DNA of 64,000 nucleotides from Caballeronia sp. dw_19 (GTDB taxonomy: Bacteria > Pseudomonadota > Gammaproteobacteria > Burkholderiales > Burkholderiaceae). The DNA lies in assembly GCF_018449515.1 (NCBI RefSeq), contig NZ_JAAVUQ010000001.1, forward strand, positions 496,001-560,000. Reading direction: 5' to 3'. Of the stretch, positions 1-6,589 are shown piece by piece. Under the pieces are notes generated by a model. The model was not told where the DNA came from and searched no databases. It saw only the letters and a list, made by a program, of their open reading frames with translations. Position 1 is the stretch's first letter. Each line of letters begins with the position of its first letter. A program made the translations under genes and the position numbers.

Positions 1-107
1 AACACGCGACGCCAGCTGTTGGACGTCCATACCGACCAGCGGCCGCGCGGCGCCGCACTGGCGACCGCGCGCAACGCATCGATATCGAGCTTGGCCTTCT
101 CGCTCAT
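1..107 (-). CDS. Partial small phage protein, C-terminus beyond window
   Basis: Only the first 35 codons are present, beginning MSEKAKLDIDALRAVASAAP and running off the left edge. The ATG overlaps the TGA of the 79-aa gene upstream (ATGA), so it is probably translationally coupled as the next gene of the leftward operon. A start like this (polar head, then alanine-rich helix and a Gly-Arg-Trp) is common in small phage proteins that count GPW-type motifs, but the fragment is too short for a family call. Confidence 0.55.
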   Translation of the reverse strand, partial: MSEKAKLDIDALRAVASAAPRGRWSVWTSNSWRRV

Positions 108-343
108 GCTGGGCTCCCAGCGCGTACCGGCGCGCAATGGGAAACGCATACGCAGCCGCTTTTTCCTTCGAGCCAAACAACCGCAGTGTGGCCACTGAGG
201 ATCGACGCCTCGGTGCGGGTGCGATATACGACGGGCGTGCTGAGCCCGATCACCTCGGAATACTCAACGGTTTCGCCTACCTGCACGCGCGCGTTGAACT
301 CGTAGACCTCTTTGTACGGATCGGGACGTTTCGGGCGTTTCAT
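104..343 (-). CDS. Small phage protein, 79 aa, unknown function
   Basis: Starts MKRPKRPDPYKEVYEFNARV. I chose the ATG at 343 because it overlaps the stop of the preceding 72-aa gene (ATGA), the pattern of this operon; an in-frame start farther upstream would lie inside that gene. The middle is beta-rich (VQVGETVEYSEVIGL), with a Cys pair near the C-terminus (SGCVCVSHC) that could bind metal or form a disulfide. No function recognised. It belongs to the leftward early operon downstream of the DGR. Confidence 0.6.
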   Translation of the reverse strand: MKRPKRPDPYKEVYEFNARVQVGETVEYSEVIGLSTPVVYRTRTEASILSGHTAVVWLEGKSGCVCVSHCAPVRAGSPA

Positions 344-558
344 GCTGAATGCACCTCGCAATAGTCGGGACCGCCCAGCGACGTGCAGCTGCAGGCCGGC
401 GAGCCTGCGGGCTTCCACGTGGTTTCCAGGCCAATCCCATTCATGTCAATCACGCCGTTCGTGCCGATGGCGTGGTCATAGCCGGCGGCGCGCAGCTTCG
501 CCGAGATCTCTTGATATGCGGGCGCCGACACCTCGAGCGTGGCGATGGTTCGCGTCAT
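340..558 (-). CDS. Small phage protein, 72 aa, unknown function
   Basis: A 72-aa acidic-to-neutral protein beginning MTRTIATLEVSAPAYQEISA. The C-terminus carries Cys and His residues (SPACSCTSLGG, then DYCEVHSA), which suggests a small metal-binding knuckle. Its start overlaps the stop of the 253-aa gene by 4 bp, and its own stop overlaps the next gene, so it is a coupled operon member. I do not recognise a family with certainty. Confidence 0.65.
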   Translation of the reverse strand: MTRTIATLEVSAPAYQEISAKLRAAGYDHAIGTNGVIDMNGIGLETTWKPAGSPACSCTSLGGPDYCEVHSA

Positions 559-1316
559 GGCCTCTCCCGCGATGCGTGTCGGATCAGGGTCATGAACATG
601 TTGTATTGAGCGGTGACCATACAGCCGCCAGCGATATCGGCAATTTGATCTACGGACAGCCCGCTCGCGGCTTGCGCATTGGCTGGCGGTGTAGCGAAGA
701 AAGTCTTTGCCTCGGCTTCCGTAACCAGGTGACGTTCCATGTACATCTGGACCGCAATGTCGCTTACCGGCGCGCTAGCAGCTCGGTCGAGCCGTTCTAT
801 TTCTGCAAGGATCAGTGCGCCGGCCTTGACGAGATTTCGACGCGAGTCTGTGGGTTTGCGCCAAGTTACGGCCCACGGCCACACCGCATCTGCATGCTGG
901 AACATGTTGTAACGCTTCGACGGTGCATTCCCGGACGGCTCTGGGAGCACTGCGGCCGCGGTGTGGATTGCGTAATACGATGCCGCGAGCGCCATCTCGA
1001 AATTGGAATGCTCGTCGTCGTGATCCGGCGTCAAGCCTTCAACGGTCGTTTGCCGAACTCGTTCCGCTAGCACATCACGCGCTGCATCCGTCGTCGCGGC
1101 TTGCGATGCGCCGAGCAACATGCGCCCGGCCTTGATGAACGATTCACTAATACGATCGTCGCTAGGCAAGCACGCGTTTTTCCTGAACTCTTTAAAAACC
1201 CGCGCGATGAGGTCTATATTGGTCGCAGTGGTGGATGCCATTCTGAGTTCGGACACGCCCGCGCCCGCGCTGTTGCTGCCACCACCGGCAGGCGCATCGC
1301 GTTTAGATATGTGCAT
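555..1316 (-). CDS. Phage accessory protein with DDEHSN/WPW conserved C-terminal region
   Basis: 253 aa. The conserved part runs from about residue 100 (TPDHDDEHSNFEMALAASYY) to about 185 (VWPWAVTWRKPTD, then LVKAGALILAEIERLDR). Known: this acidic plus Trp-Pro-Trp plus AEIERLDR arrangement is widespread in small early proteins of lambdoid phages, including the C-termini of Ead/Ea22-like proteins; the function is not established. The ATG overlaps the RT stop (TAATG), so it is coupled to the reverse transcriptase and part of the same transcript. Whether it has any role in the DGR is unknown, and I would assume not. Confidence 0.75.
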   Translation of the reverse strand: MHISKRDAPAGGGSNSAGAGVSELRMASTTATNIDLIARVFKEFRKNACLPSDDRISESFIKAGRMLLGASQAATTDAARDVLAERVRQTTVEGLTPDHDDEHSNFEMALAASYYAIHTAAAVLPEPSGNAPSKRYNMFQHADAVWPWAVTWRKPTDSRRNLVKAGALILAEIERLDRAASAPVSDIAVQMYMERHLVTEAEAKTFFATPPANAQAASGLSVDQIADIAGGCMVTAQYNMFMTLIRHASRERP

Positions 1317-2497
1317 TACTTACTCCCACGATAGGTTTTGGTGAGGTCAAAATTGACGGCATGGTTGCGGCGACGCACAGCGTTCGCAACATGCGCTCGA
1401 TCGTGATGGCCGCTCGGTGCCTGACCGAGCAGTCCGAAGTAACTATTCGAAACTGAAATGAAGTCAGCCTCACAAGTCGTTGTCACCCGACGAATGGCCT
1501 CCTTTACCGTTCGGCGGCGCGTGGAGCGGCTCCACGGCCTGATCACCTGGCCGACAAAATCAACACCGCGATCGATTGGCTGCAGGATCGTTTTCTTTGG
1601 ATTCAGCCGGACGCCGAGGCGCGCAGGAAGAAAGGCGTCGATGTCAGATAGGACTGTGTTCAGCCAGTCCGGCGATTCGTGGAGAAACAGAAAATCATCG
1701 ACGTAGCGAATGTAATGACGCGCGCGGAGCTGATGCTTAACGTGCTGATCGAACACATCGAGCAGAACGTTCGCCCCGAACTGGCTCGGCAGATTGCCGA
1801 TCGGCAGACCGAAATCCGAAGGCTGTTCCATCAGTCGCTTATGCAGCGGCACGCGCGCCATCAACCGGCGGTCGCCGCGGAACTCGAAGTCGGTGCGCGG
1901 GTCGTGCATCAGCACGAGCTCCGTCAGCGCACGCCAGAATGGCTCGCGGATTCGTGATAGCAGCAGCTCGAGCACAATCTTCTTGTCGATGCTGACGAAA
2001 AAATTAGCGAGATCGCATTTCAGGTAATACGCGGGACATGACCAGTTCCGGGTCACCGAACGGATCTTCGCCTCGAGGCGCCGCGCTGCATACAGCGTGC
2101 CGCGGCCCTTGATGCAGGCGCAAGAGTCAGCGATGAACGCGTTTTCGAATCGCGCGTGGATCCGGTTGTACAAAAGGTGATGCACGATCCGGTCGCGGAA
2201 GCTAGCGGCCCAGACCTCGCGAATCTTTGGGCGATCGACGCAAAAGCAGATCGAGGTTCCTGGACGCCACACGCCGGCGTTTAATTCATCGAACAAATCG
2301 ATCAAGTTCGGTTCTCGCTCCTGTTCAAAGAGGAGAGCCGAATAGGTGTTGAGTTTGTGCCGCCTACAGTCAAAGTAGGCGTGCACGAGCTCTCGGAAAG
2401 AAAAGTCAGCATGGCCATCGAAGCGTCCAGCGAATCGATCTGCGGACGGCGACAGCGCCGAACTCGTTGTCCTTGTGGTTCCAGTTCTGGTTGCCAT
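1316..2497 (-). CDS. DGR reverse transcriptase
   Basis: About 393 aa. RT motifs seen in order: a palm segment YYLKCDLANFFVSID (motif A), LPIGNLPSQFGANVLLD, the catalytic RYVDDFLF box, and a Lys-rich LGVRLNPKKT segment. Known: the I/LGxxxSQ form of motif 4 replaces the QG form of group II intron RTs and marks DGR reverse transcriptases. With Avd it copies the template-repeat RNA into adenine-mutated cDNA. The start is uncertain: RT homology begins near HADFSFRELVHAYF, and the only in-frame ATG close upstream is at 2497, inside the template repeat. An ATG-initiated frame to 2677 exists, but it reads across the template region and looks non-coding. A non-ATG start nearer 2430 is possible. Confidence 0.93.
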   Translation of the reverse strand: MATRTGTTRTTSSALSPSADRFAGRFDGHADFSFRELVHAYFDCRRHKLNTYSALLFEQEREPNLIDLFDELNAGVWRPGTSICFCVDRPKIREVWAASFRDRIVHHLLYNRIHARFENAFIADSCACIKGRGTLYAARRLEAKIRSVTRNWSCPAYYLKCDLANFFVSIDKKIVLELLLSRIREPFWRALTELVLMHDPRTDFEFRGDRRLMARVPLHKRLMEQPSDFGLPIGNLPSQFGANVLLDVFDQHVKHQLRARHYIRYVDDFLFLHESPDWLNTVLSDIDAFLPARLGVRLNPKKTILQPIDRGVDFVGQVIRPWSRSTRRRTVKEAIRRVTTTCEADFISVSNSYFGLLGQAPSGHHDRAHVANAVRRRNHAVNFDLTKTYRGSK

Positions 2498-2545
2498 TGT
2501 CGAAGTTCTGGACGTACGCGTTGCTCGGGTTGTCCGGATGCTGCG
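2440..2545 (-). repeat. DGR template repeat (TR), 106 bp
   Basis: On the minus strand this segment reads in one frame as HPDNPSNAYVQNFDNG followed by NQNWNHKDNEFGAVAVR. It is dense in AAC/AAT Asn codons, as expected of a TR in which adenines are the mutable positions. It aligns without gaps to three repeats at the 3' ends of the target genes. The 27 bp at its 3' end (plus-strand 2440-2466) are identical in all four copies and are the likely IMH-type anchor. It lies between avd and the RT body, the usual DGR position, and overlaps the probable RT start. Confidence 0.95.
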
Positions 2546-2695
2546 CCGATTCGTGCTATCTACGTCGCCCCGCTGAAGGCTTGCGCCGATCAGCGGGGTA
2601 ACTGCGCGGGACCATCTTGAACACCGCCAGGTGGTTTCCGTTATGCGCATGTCGGTGGGCTTATGGCCCAGCGGCACGACCAGATAGATGCTCTG

Positions 2696-3076
2696 TCACG
2701 GTCGCCGTGACGGCCGTGAAACGGGCTGCTGTGCGGAATAAATTCTCCATCCCATTGCCTGCTTGCCAAGATCGCTCGCGAGCTCGATTGCATCGGCATA
2801 CGCCGGCATAGAGATCAGGCGAAGGTCAACGCAAACTCCCAGATCGACTTCGACGTCAGTAAGCTCGTCGAGTACCAGGTCGAGGTGAGGAACCTTGTCA
2901 TTGCCGCTTGCCTGATTCGCGTGCCGAATATGTTTCAGGATCGTGCGCGAATGCCCGATCAGCAGCGCGCCATCAACGGATCGATGGTTACGCGGCATAT
3001 GGGCAACAAGCCGGCTGGCGAGCGTCGTAAGCTCTTTGGCCGTCTTGTAGATCTTCAGGGTGGTATGGAGGGCCAT
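2696..3076 (-). CDS. avd: Avd, accessory variability determinant of the DGR
   Basis: 126 aa from MALHTTLKIYKTAKELTTLA. It is entirely helical by eye and matches the four-helix-bundle Avd / 23S-rRNA-intervening-sequence protein pattern: LKIYKTAKEL helix, RNHRSVDGALLIGHS, KVPHLDLVLDELTDVEV, ELASDLGKQAMGW. Known role: an Avd pentamer binds the RT and is needed for TR-primed cDNA synthesis. It sits between the last variable gene and the TR, as in Bordetella phage BPP-1. A TTG at 3094 overlapping the stop of the upstream gene is an alternative start. It lacks an obvious Shine-Dalgarno sequence and is probably coupled to the upstream gene. Confidence 0.9.
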   Translation of the reverse strand: MALHTTLKIYKTAKELTTLASRLVAHMPRNHRSVDGALLIGHSRTILKHIRHANQASGNDKVPHLDLVLDELTDVEVDLGVCVDLRLISMPAYADAIELASDLGKQAMGWRIYSAQQPVSRPSRRP

Positions 3077-3090
3077 GCTGCAAAAATGAT

Positions 3091-3597
3091 TCAATAACTC
3101 AAGGATTTACTGCGGACGGCGACAGCGCCGAACTCGTTGAACTTGTGGGACCAGTACTGGTAGCCATAGTCGAAGAACTGGACGCACGCGTAGCTCGGGA
3201 AGTCCGGAAGCTGCGTTGACGACCATGCGCCCCAACCATCAAGCGCCTCAAGGATCTTGTCGCCCATCGTGACGAAAAGGTGGGTGAGCTCGAAGACGGA
3301 GGGCAAGAAAAAATCCTTGTGCCCGTCGGTATCGAGCGCTGTGAAATGCTTCGCAATTTCGTTGTCCGGATCGGACCTGAGAATGGCGAGAGTATTTGCG
3401 GCGCCGTCAAACAGACTGGTTGCATCGACCACGCTCTCTACCTTTCCCCAGCGTTTTCGCTGAAGCATGTGGGCGATATCGACGATCAGAATCCGGGGCT
3501 CGGAGCCGTCGCGCGGCGTGAAAATTCCGCCGTTGTGGCCACCTTCGCCTTCCCAATAGGTGCCGACCCGCGGCATGTTTTTGATCAAAGTGTTCAT
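3091..3597 (-). CDS. DGR target protein 3 (variable C-terminus)
   Basis: 168 aa. The C-terminal 40 residues are encoded by a variable repeat: SSTQLPDFPSYACVQFFD, then YGYQYWSHKFNEFGAVAVR and a six-residue tail. Known: DGR ligand-binding domains of the C-type-lectin or formylglycine-enzyme-like fold end in such a segment, and the DUF1566/Lcl C-terminal family shares the layout (DGHKDFFLPSVFELTHLF, then WGAWSSTQ). It is paralogous to target 2 over the whole C-terminal half (SDPDNEIA, LFVTMGDKI, WGAW in both). No signal peptide or TM segment is visible. RBS AGGTAG lies 5 nt before the ATG. It is directly upstream of avd in the DGR operon. The ligand is unknown. Confidence 0.9.
   Translation of the reverse strand: MNTLIKNMPRVGTYWEGEGGHNGGIFTPRDGSEPRILIVDIAHMLQRKRWGKVESVVDATSLFDGAANTLAILRSDPDNEIAKHFTALDTDGHKDFFLPSVFELTHLFVTMGDKILEALDGWGAWSSTQLPDFPSYACVQFFDYGYQYWSHKFNEFGAVAVRSKSLSY
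3110..3215 (-). repeat. DGR variable repeat VR3
   Basis: Aligned to the TR without gaps, it has 14 substitutions. Thirteen are at positions that are adenine on the minus-strand TR, and one (opposite TR position 2471) is G to T. The terminal 27 bp are identical to the TR. No stop codon has been introduced in the target frame. It encodes most of the last 40 residues of target 3. Confidence 0.95.
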
Positions 3598-3650
3598 GGG
3601 CTACCTGATGAAATGAGTTGTCGAACTAAATAATCAAATAATCGAATGAC

Positions 3651-4235
3651 TCAGAAAACTCTGCGGACGGCGACAGCGCCGAACTCGTAGTCCTTGCGGT
3701 TCCAGTCCTGGCCGCCATCGCCGAAGCCCTGGACGTACGCGCAGCTCGGGCCGTCCGGATGCTGCTCGCAAATCCACGCACCCCATGTGCCGAGAAACTC
3801 GTGAATCTGATCGCCCAGACTTGCATAGAGCAACGCGCTTTCGAGGCGCGACGGCCAGTGCCAGTCCGTAAAGCCACCGACCCGCAGATCACGAATACGG
3901 TTTGCAATTTCGTTATCCGGATCGGCCTTGAGGAGTGCCTGCATGTTGCTCACGCCGTCCCACCGGCTCGATACGGATGACATAGCTTCGGTCGGCCCGA
4001 ACTTCGCAGGCTTGATCTTCGCTTCCGGCACGAGGGTCACGACGAGGCCATATTGCGATGCTCCATCCCAAGGCGCTGCGACGCCGGCGTACGTTCCTCC
4101 CTGCTCATCCCATACGGAACGTACTGGTGGCGCACTTAACGTCGACACGCGCGCGGACTCCAAACTCAGGGAAGGAGCGTCAATCGATACGCCTGCGGAG
4201 CTGATTGAAATGAGAATGCGATCGTGAGCGCCCAT
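3651..4235 (-). CDS. DGR target protein 2 (variable C-terminus)
   Basis: 194 aa, starting MGAHDRILISISSAGVSIDA. The ATG at 4235 is chosen because it overlaps the stop of target 1 (TAATG) and has a strong AGGAGG 8 nt upstream. The N-terminal third is a low-complexity Ser/Ala segment. The C-terminal half has the DUF1566-like pattern (DLRVGGFTDWHWPSRLE, then GTWGAWICEQ), and the VR encodes HPDGPSCAYVQGFGDGG and the rest to GAVAVR. It is a paralog of target 3, so the pair probably arose by tandem duplication inside the cassette. No export signal is visible. Confidence 0.9.
   Translation of the reverse strand: MGAHDRILISISSAGVSIDAPSLSLESARVSTLSAPPVRSVWDEQGGTYAGVAAPWDGASQYGLVVTLVPEAKIKPAKFGPTEAMSSVSSRWDGVSNMQALLKADPDNEIANRIRDLRVGGFTDWHWPSRLESALLYASLGDQIHEFLGTWGAWICEQHPDGPSCAYVQGFGDGGQDWNRKDYEFGAVAVRRVF
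3661..3765 (-). repeat. DGR variable repeat VR2
   Basis: Thirteen substitutions relative to the TR, all at TR adenines on the minus strand. The 27-bp 3' anchor is unchanged. It ends only 8 bp before the target stop codon. The similarity breaks after 3765, while VR1 and VR3 match one base farther. Confidence 0.95.
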
Positions 4236-4903
4236 TACGCAGCCTCCTGTGTGACGAGCGCGGAATAATCGAATGGACAAAGGATCAAGCTGCGGACGGC
4301 GACAGCGCCGAACTCGCTGCCCTTGCGGACCCAGTCCCGGTAGCCACCGTCGAAGCTCTGGACGTACGCGAAGCTCGGGTAGCCCGGATGCTGCGTAGCG
4401 GACCACATACCGATCGGATCGAATGCCTCGGCGTTGCCAGGCAGAAATAACGGCAGCACGGTCCGCGCTGGAAAATCAGCGGTATAGACGTTTGCCGGTG
4501 GCCAACTGCTCGGATTGGCGCCGCAGTTTCCCTGCCAGTTTTTGTCAGCCGTGGGTTTCGCCGTACGATAAACACGCTCGAGCTGCTGAAGCGCCGGCAG
4601 ACGCCAATCATCGTGTCCACCGATGCGCAGATCCATCGCCCACTGCGCGAGCTTGCTGCCAGCTCTCGCCATTGCCTCGGTGCCAAGTGCTCCGTCGATG
4701 AAATCACAAGCGCTATCGACAGGCTCATAGCTGTCACTCCAGACGATCCGGGCATGATGACCGCCTTCAACCTTCGATGCAGATATCTGCGCCTTCAAAA
4801 GCCCACCGTGCACGTACAGGCCGTTAAAGAAACCGCCTTCAAAGCGATCGCCCACGGAGGGCAGACCGGTGATGACCGCATTAAATTCGGCAATTGCATT
4901 CAT
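4235..4903 (-). CDS. DGR target protein 1, DUF1566-like (variable C-terminus)
   Basis: 222 aa from MNAIAEFNAVITGLPSVGDR; RBS AAAGGA precedes the ATG by 8 nt. It is the most canonical target: the DUF1566/Lcl-C motif LRIGGHDDWRLPALQQLE is followed by MWSATQHPGYPS and the VR-coded SFDGGYRDWVRKGSEFGAVA. Known: DUF1566 and FGE-sulfatase folds are the common scaffolds of DGR-diversified binding proteins. Unlike the other two targets it keeps an 18-residue tail after the VR (LILCPFDYSALVTQEAA). It is the first gene of the DGR cassette and is followed by overlapping target 2. No signal peptide is visible; its location (virion, cytoplasm or surface) is unknown. Confidence 0.9.
   Translation of the reverse strand: MNAIAEFNAVITGLPSVGDRFEGGFFNGLYVHGGLLKAQISASKVEGGHHARIVWSDSYEPVDSACDFIDGALGTEAMARAGSKLAQWAMDLRIGGHDDWRLPALQQLERVYRTAKPTADKNWQGNCGANPSSWPPANVYTADFPARTVLPLFLPGNAEAFDPIGMWSATQHPGYPSFAYVQSFDGGYRDWVRKGSEFGAVAVRSLILCPFDYSALVTQEAA
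4290..4395 (-). repeat. DGR variable repeat VR1
   Basis: Fifteen substitutions relative to the TR, all at TR adenines. The 27-bp anchor is identical. It is the most diverged of the three copies. Most changes convert AAC codons: Asn becomes Tyr, Phe, Ser, Gly, Asp or Val at the eight TR Asn positions. Confidence 0.95.
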
Positions 4904-4993
4904 TTTGGTTCCTTTCAAAGGTGAAGCCGGTCAAGAAATGTCCTAAAAAGAAGCCGCACGTACTGGCCGGCCGGAAAACGTTGCGCGCGGGGT

Positions 4994-5197
4994 CTAGCGC
5001 AACGCCTGAGAGCTTGTGCTGCTGCCACTCTGTGCAATCAGAAGGCGGTCTATCACGACGGCCACATGCTGATTCCGATCGCCGGCCAGCATCTCGACCA
5101 ACGCATCGCACAGCTCGTGTGTCAGCGTGTCGTTCGGCGTGGCCGCGGACGCATACCCACGCGCCTTATGGAGGAATCGGATGCGTGCCGGTGTCAT
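4994..5197 (-). CDS. Small phage protein, 67 aa, unknown function
   Basis: Starts MTPARIRFLHKARGYASAAT, 1 nt after the stop of the secreted-protein gene upstream. It is predicted helical, with a central NDTLTHELCDALVEMLAG segment and a C-terminal VAVVIDRLLIAQSG segment. The length and spacing fit a coupled operon member. The 90 bp between it and target 1 contain no further open frame I would call. Function unknown. Confidence 0.6.
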   Translation of the reverse strand: MTPARIRFLHKARGYASAATPNDTLTHELCDALVEMLAGDRNQHVAVVIDRLLIAQSGSSTSSQALR

Positions 5198-5198
5198 T

Positions 5199-5834
5199 TC
5201 AGTTACCTGAGACGCGGGGCTCGTCGGACCCGGTGCGACCAGCATAGTCGATGCTGTAATTCACGGGCTGGTTGAAGCGGTGATCCATCGTGGCAAGATC
5301 TTCGACGCCCTTGCATGCGGCCGGATCCAATTTCATCATCACGGCGCGCTGGCGATCGCTGTTCAAGCACTGCATGTGCTGGCTGACGTCGAGCAGCTTG
5401 GCGGCGGTTTCGTTCGCTGCTTTCATACCCTTTTCGTCAATACCGGTCTGCGTCGCGATGAGGCGGTATGCCGACGCGGTCTGTTCGGTCTGGCGAGTGT
5501 CCTTGCGCCAATCGCAGCGCTCTCCGTGCACGACGTATGAACCAGCCGCACCAAAGTTGATGATCGATCCGCCGATGGTGCCGAGCATGTCGCAGTTGTC
5601 CTGTGCCGCGCTGTTCGACGGGTTTGGCACGAAAACGGATGGCGCCGCGTCGAGATGCGTCGTGCTGTCACCGGCCGAGTTGAATGTGATGCCCTGTGAG
5701 TTTCCAGCGTTGTTCGCGCCGGCCTGGCTCGCCGTCGTCGCGGTACTGCCCGCATTCGCAGTCGTGTCGGCACGAGCGACCGCGGACATGAAAATCGCTG
5801 TCGCAAAGAAAATCGCGTAGTATTTGAGTTGCAT
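5199..5834 (-). CDS. Secreted phage-encoded protein, 211 aa
   Basis: A clear Sec signal peptide (MQLKYYAIFFATAIFMSAVA, cleavage near ARA-DT) is followed by an Ala/Thr/Asn-rich low-complexity stretch. Next come a hydrophobic glycine-rich segment (MLGTIGGSIINFGAAGSYVV, with Cys 81 just before it and Cys 107 after) and a helical C-terminal part with two more Cys residues. The four Cys suggest disulfides in the periplasm or outside. The family is not recognised. It lies between another secreted protein and the DGR targets in the same transcript, which invites the inference that exported and variable proteins act together, but nothing in the sequence proves it. Confidence 0.75.
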   Translation of the reverse strand: MQLKYYAIFFATAIFMSAVARADTTANAGSTATTASQAGANNAGNSQGITFNSAGDSTTHLDAAPSVFVPNPSNSAAQDNCDMLGTIGGSIINFGAAGSYVVHGERCDWRKDTRQTEQTASAYRLIATQTGIDEKGMKAANETAAKLLDVSQHMQCLNSDRQRAVMMKLDPAACKGVEDLATMDHRFNQPVNYSIDYAGRTGSDEPRVSGN

Positions 5835-5870
5835 GGTCGTACCCCGTCGTATGGCCGTGTGTCGATCGAG

Positions 5871-5898
5871 ACGCCCGAGGCCTTCCCGCCTCGGGCGT
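5871..5898. terminator. Perfect 10-bp hairpin between the two secreted-protein genes
   Basis: ACGCCCGAGG and CCTCGGGCGT flank an 8-nt loop. The T-rich stretch (TTTCCCTTTT) follows on the plus strand, so as an intrinsic terminator it would act rightward. For the leftward operon it has no U-tract and may be only a processing or attenuation structure. Confidence 0.55.
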
Positions 5899-5915
5899 TT
5901 CCCTTTTATGGACGA

Positions 5916-6431
5916 TTAATAGAAGTTCGAACCGTTGGCTTCGATAGCGCCGTTCGCTTCGAACGCGCCGTTTGCGCCCACCGCTTGCGTCGCGAACGTG
6001 CCGGCCGACACCGCGTTGTTCGTAACCGAACCGAAGACCTGGTTGCCGGTGATGATCGAACCGTCAGCTGCCGTGACCGGCACGTTGCCCCACGTCGATC
6101 CGCTGCCCTTGCTCACGCTCGATTGGTCGGTAAAGCTGGATGTCGTAACGCCAGTCGGTGAAACGATGAGCGAGCCGCCGGCGACGCCCGCGGTCTTGCC
6201 GGATGCTGCTTCCTGGAAGCCGCCTGTGCCGAGTACTTCGCCGGCAGTGACAGCCGAGCCGCTCGAAATTGACGATGCGCCGACGTTGCCGCTACCTTGG
6301 AACGTGTTCACTTGCGCGCCGATCTGGCCTTCCACCGAACCGCTTTGCTGGATCTGGTTGCCGTGGGCCATTGCTGCCGACGCTGCGAGTGCCATAACTG
6401 CTGCTGCGATTGCGTTGCGTGCTACTTTCAT
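5916..6431 (-). CDS. Secreted glycine/serine-rich protein, 171 aa
   Basis: Signal peptide MKVARNAIAAAVMALAASAA with cleavage after AMA, then a 145-residue mature part very rich in Gly, Ser, Thr, Val and Asn (GSVEGQIGAQVNTFQGSGNV, then SGSTWGNVPVTAADG). It ends in a short repeat (GAFEANGAIEANGSNFY). This resembles autotransporter-, fimbria- or curlin-like beta-repeat proteins, but I see no definite family. The start at 6431 is chosen because the signal peptide begins there. A phage-encoded secreted protein in the early operon suggests a lysogen or superinfection function; this is inference. Confidence 0.75.
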   Translation of the reverse strand: MKVARNAIAAAVMALAASAAMAHGNQIQQSGSVEGQIGAQVNTFQGSGNVGASSISSGSAVTAGEVLGTGGFQEAASGKTAGVAGGSLIVSPTGVTTSSFTDQSSVSKGSGSTWGNVPVTAADGSIITGNQVFGSVTNNAVSAGTFATQAVGANGAFEANGAIEANGSNFY

Positions 6432-6484
6432 TGAAGCTTCCCCTTCATGTTTACGTGAGTCGGTCACGCTACCGTGCTACGAAA

Positions 6485-6589
6485 TCAGTGAAAAAACGGT
6501 GCTGCTGCGAGGACGAAGAACGCGAACCCGGACACCGCGCATAGGGCACGATTAAAGAGATCGAGAGCGCGCTCGTCGGTATCGGTCAT
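6485..6589 (-). CDS. 34-aa single-TM peptide
   Basis: MTDTDERALDLFNRALCAVS followed by GFAFFVLAAAPFFH. The ATG overlaps the stop of the ParB-family gene (ATGA), and the hydrophobic C-terminal half would span the membrane once. Too short for a family call, but the coupling and composition make it a credible gene. Confidence 0.5.
   Translation of the reverse strand: MTDTDERALDLFNRALCAVSGFAFFVLAAAPFFH

Noticed and set aside
2498-2677. The RT reading frame stays open to an ATG at 2677.
   Set aside because: The extra 60 codons read across the non-coding part between avd and the TR in a low-information Arg/Thr/Ser frame, with no RT homology and no RBS; the RT core begins after the TR.
2440-4395. 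Four spaced copies of a ~106-bp repeat, which could suggest CRISPR or recombinational cassettes.
   Set aside because: Copies differ only at template adenines, end in target genes and flank avd/RT; no short direct repeat-spacer array exists.
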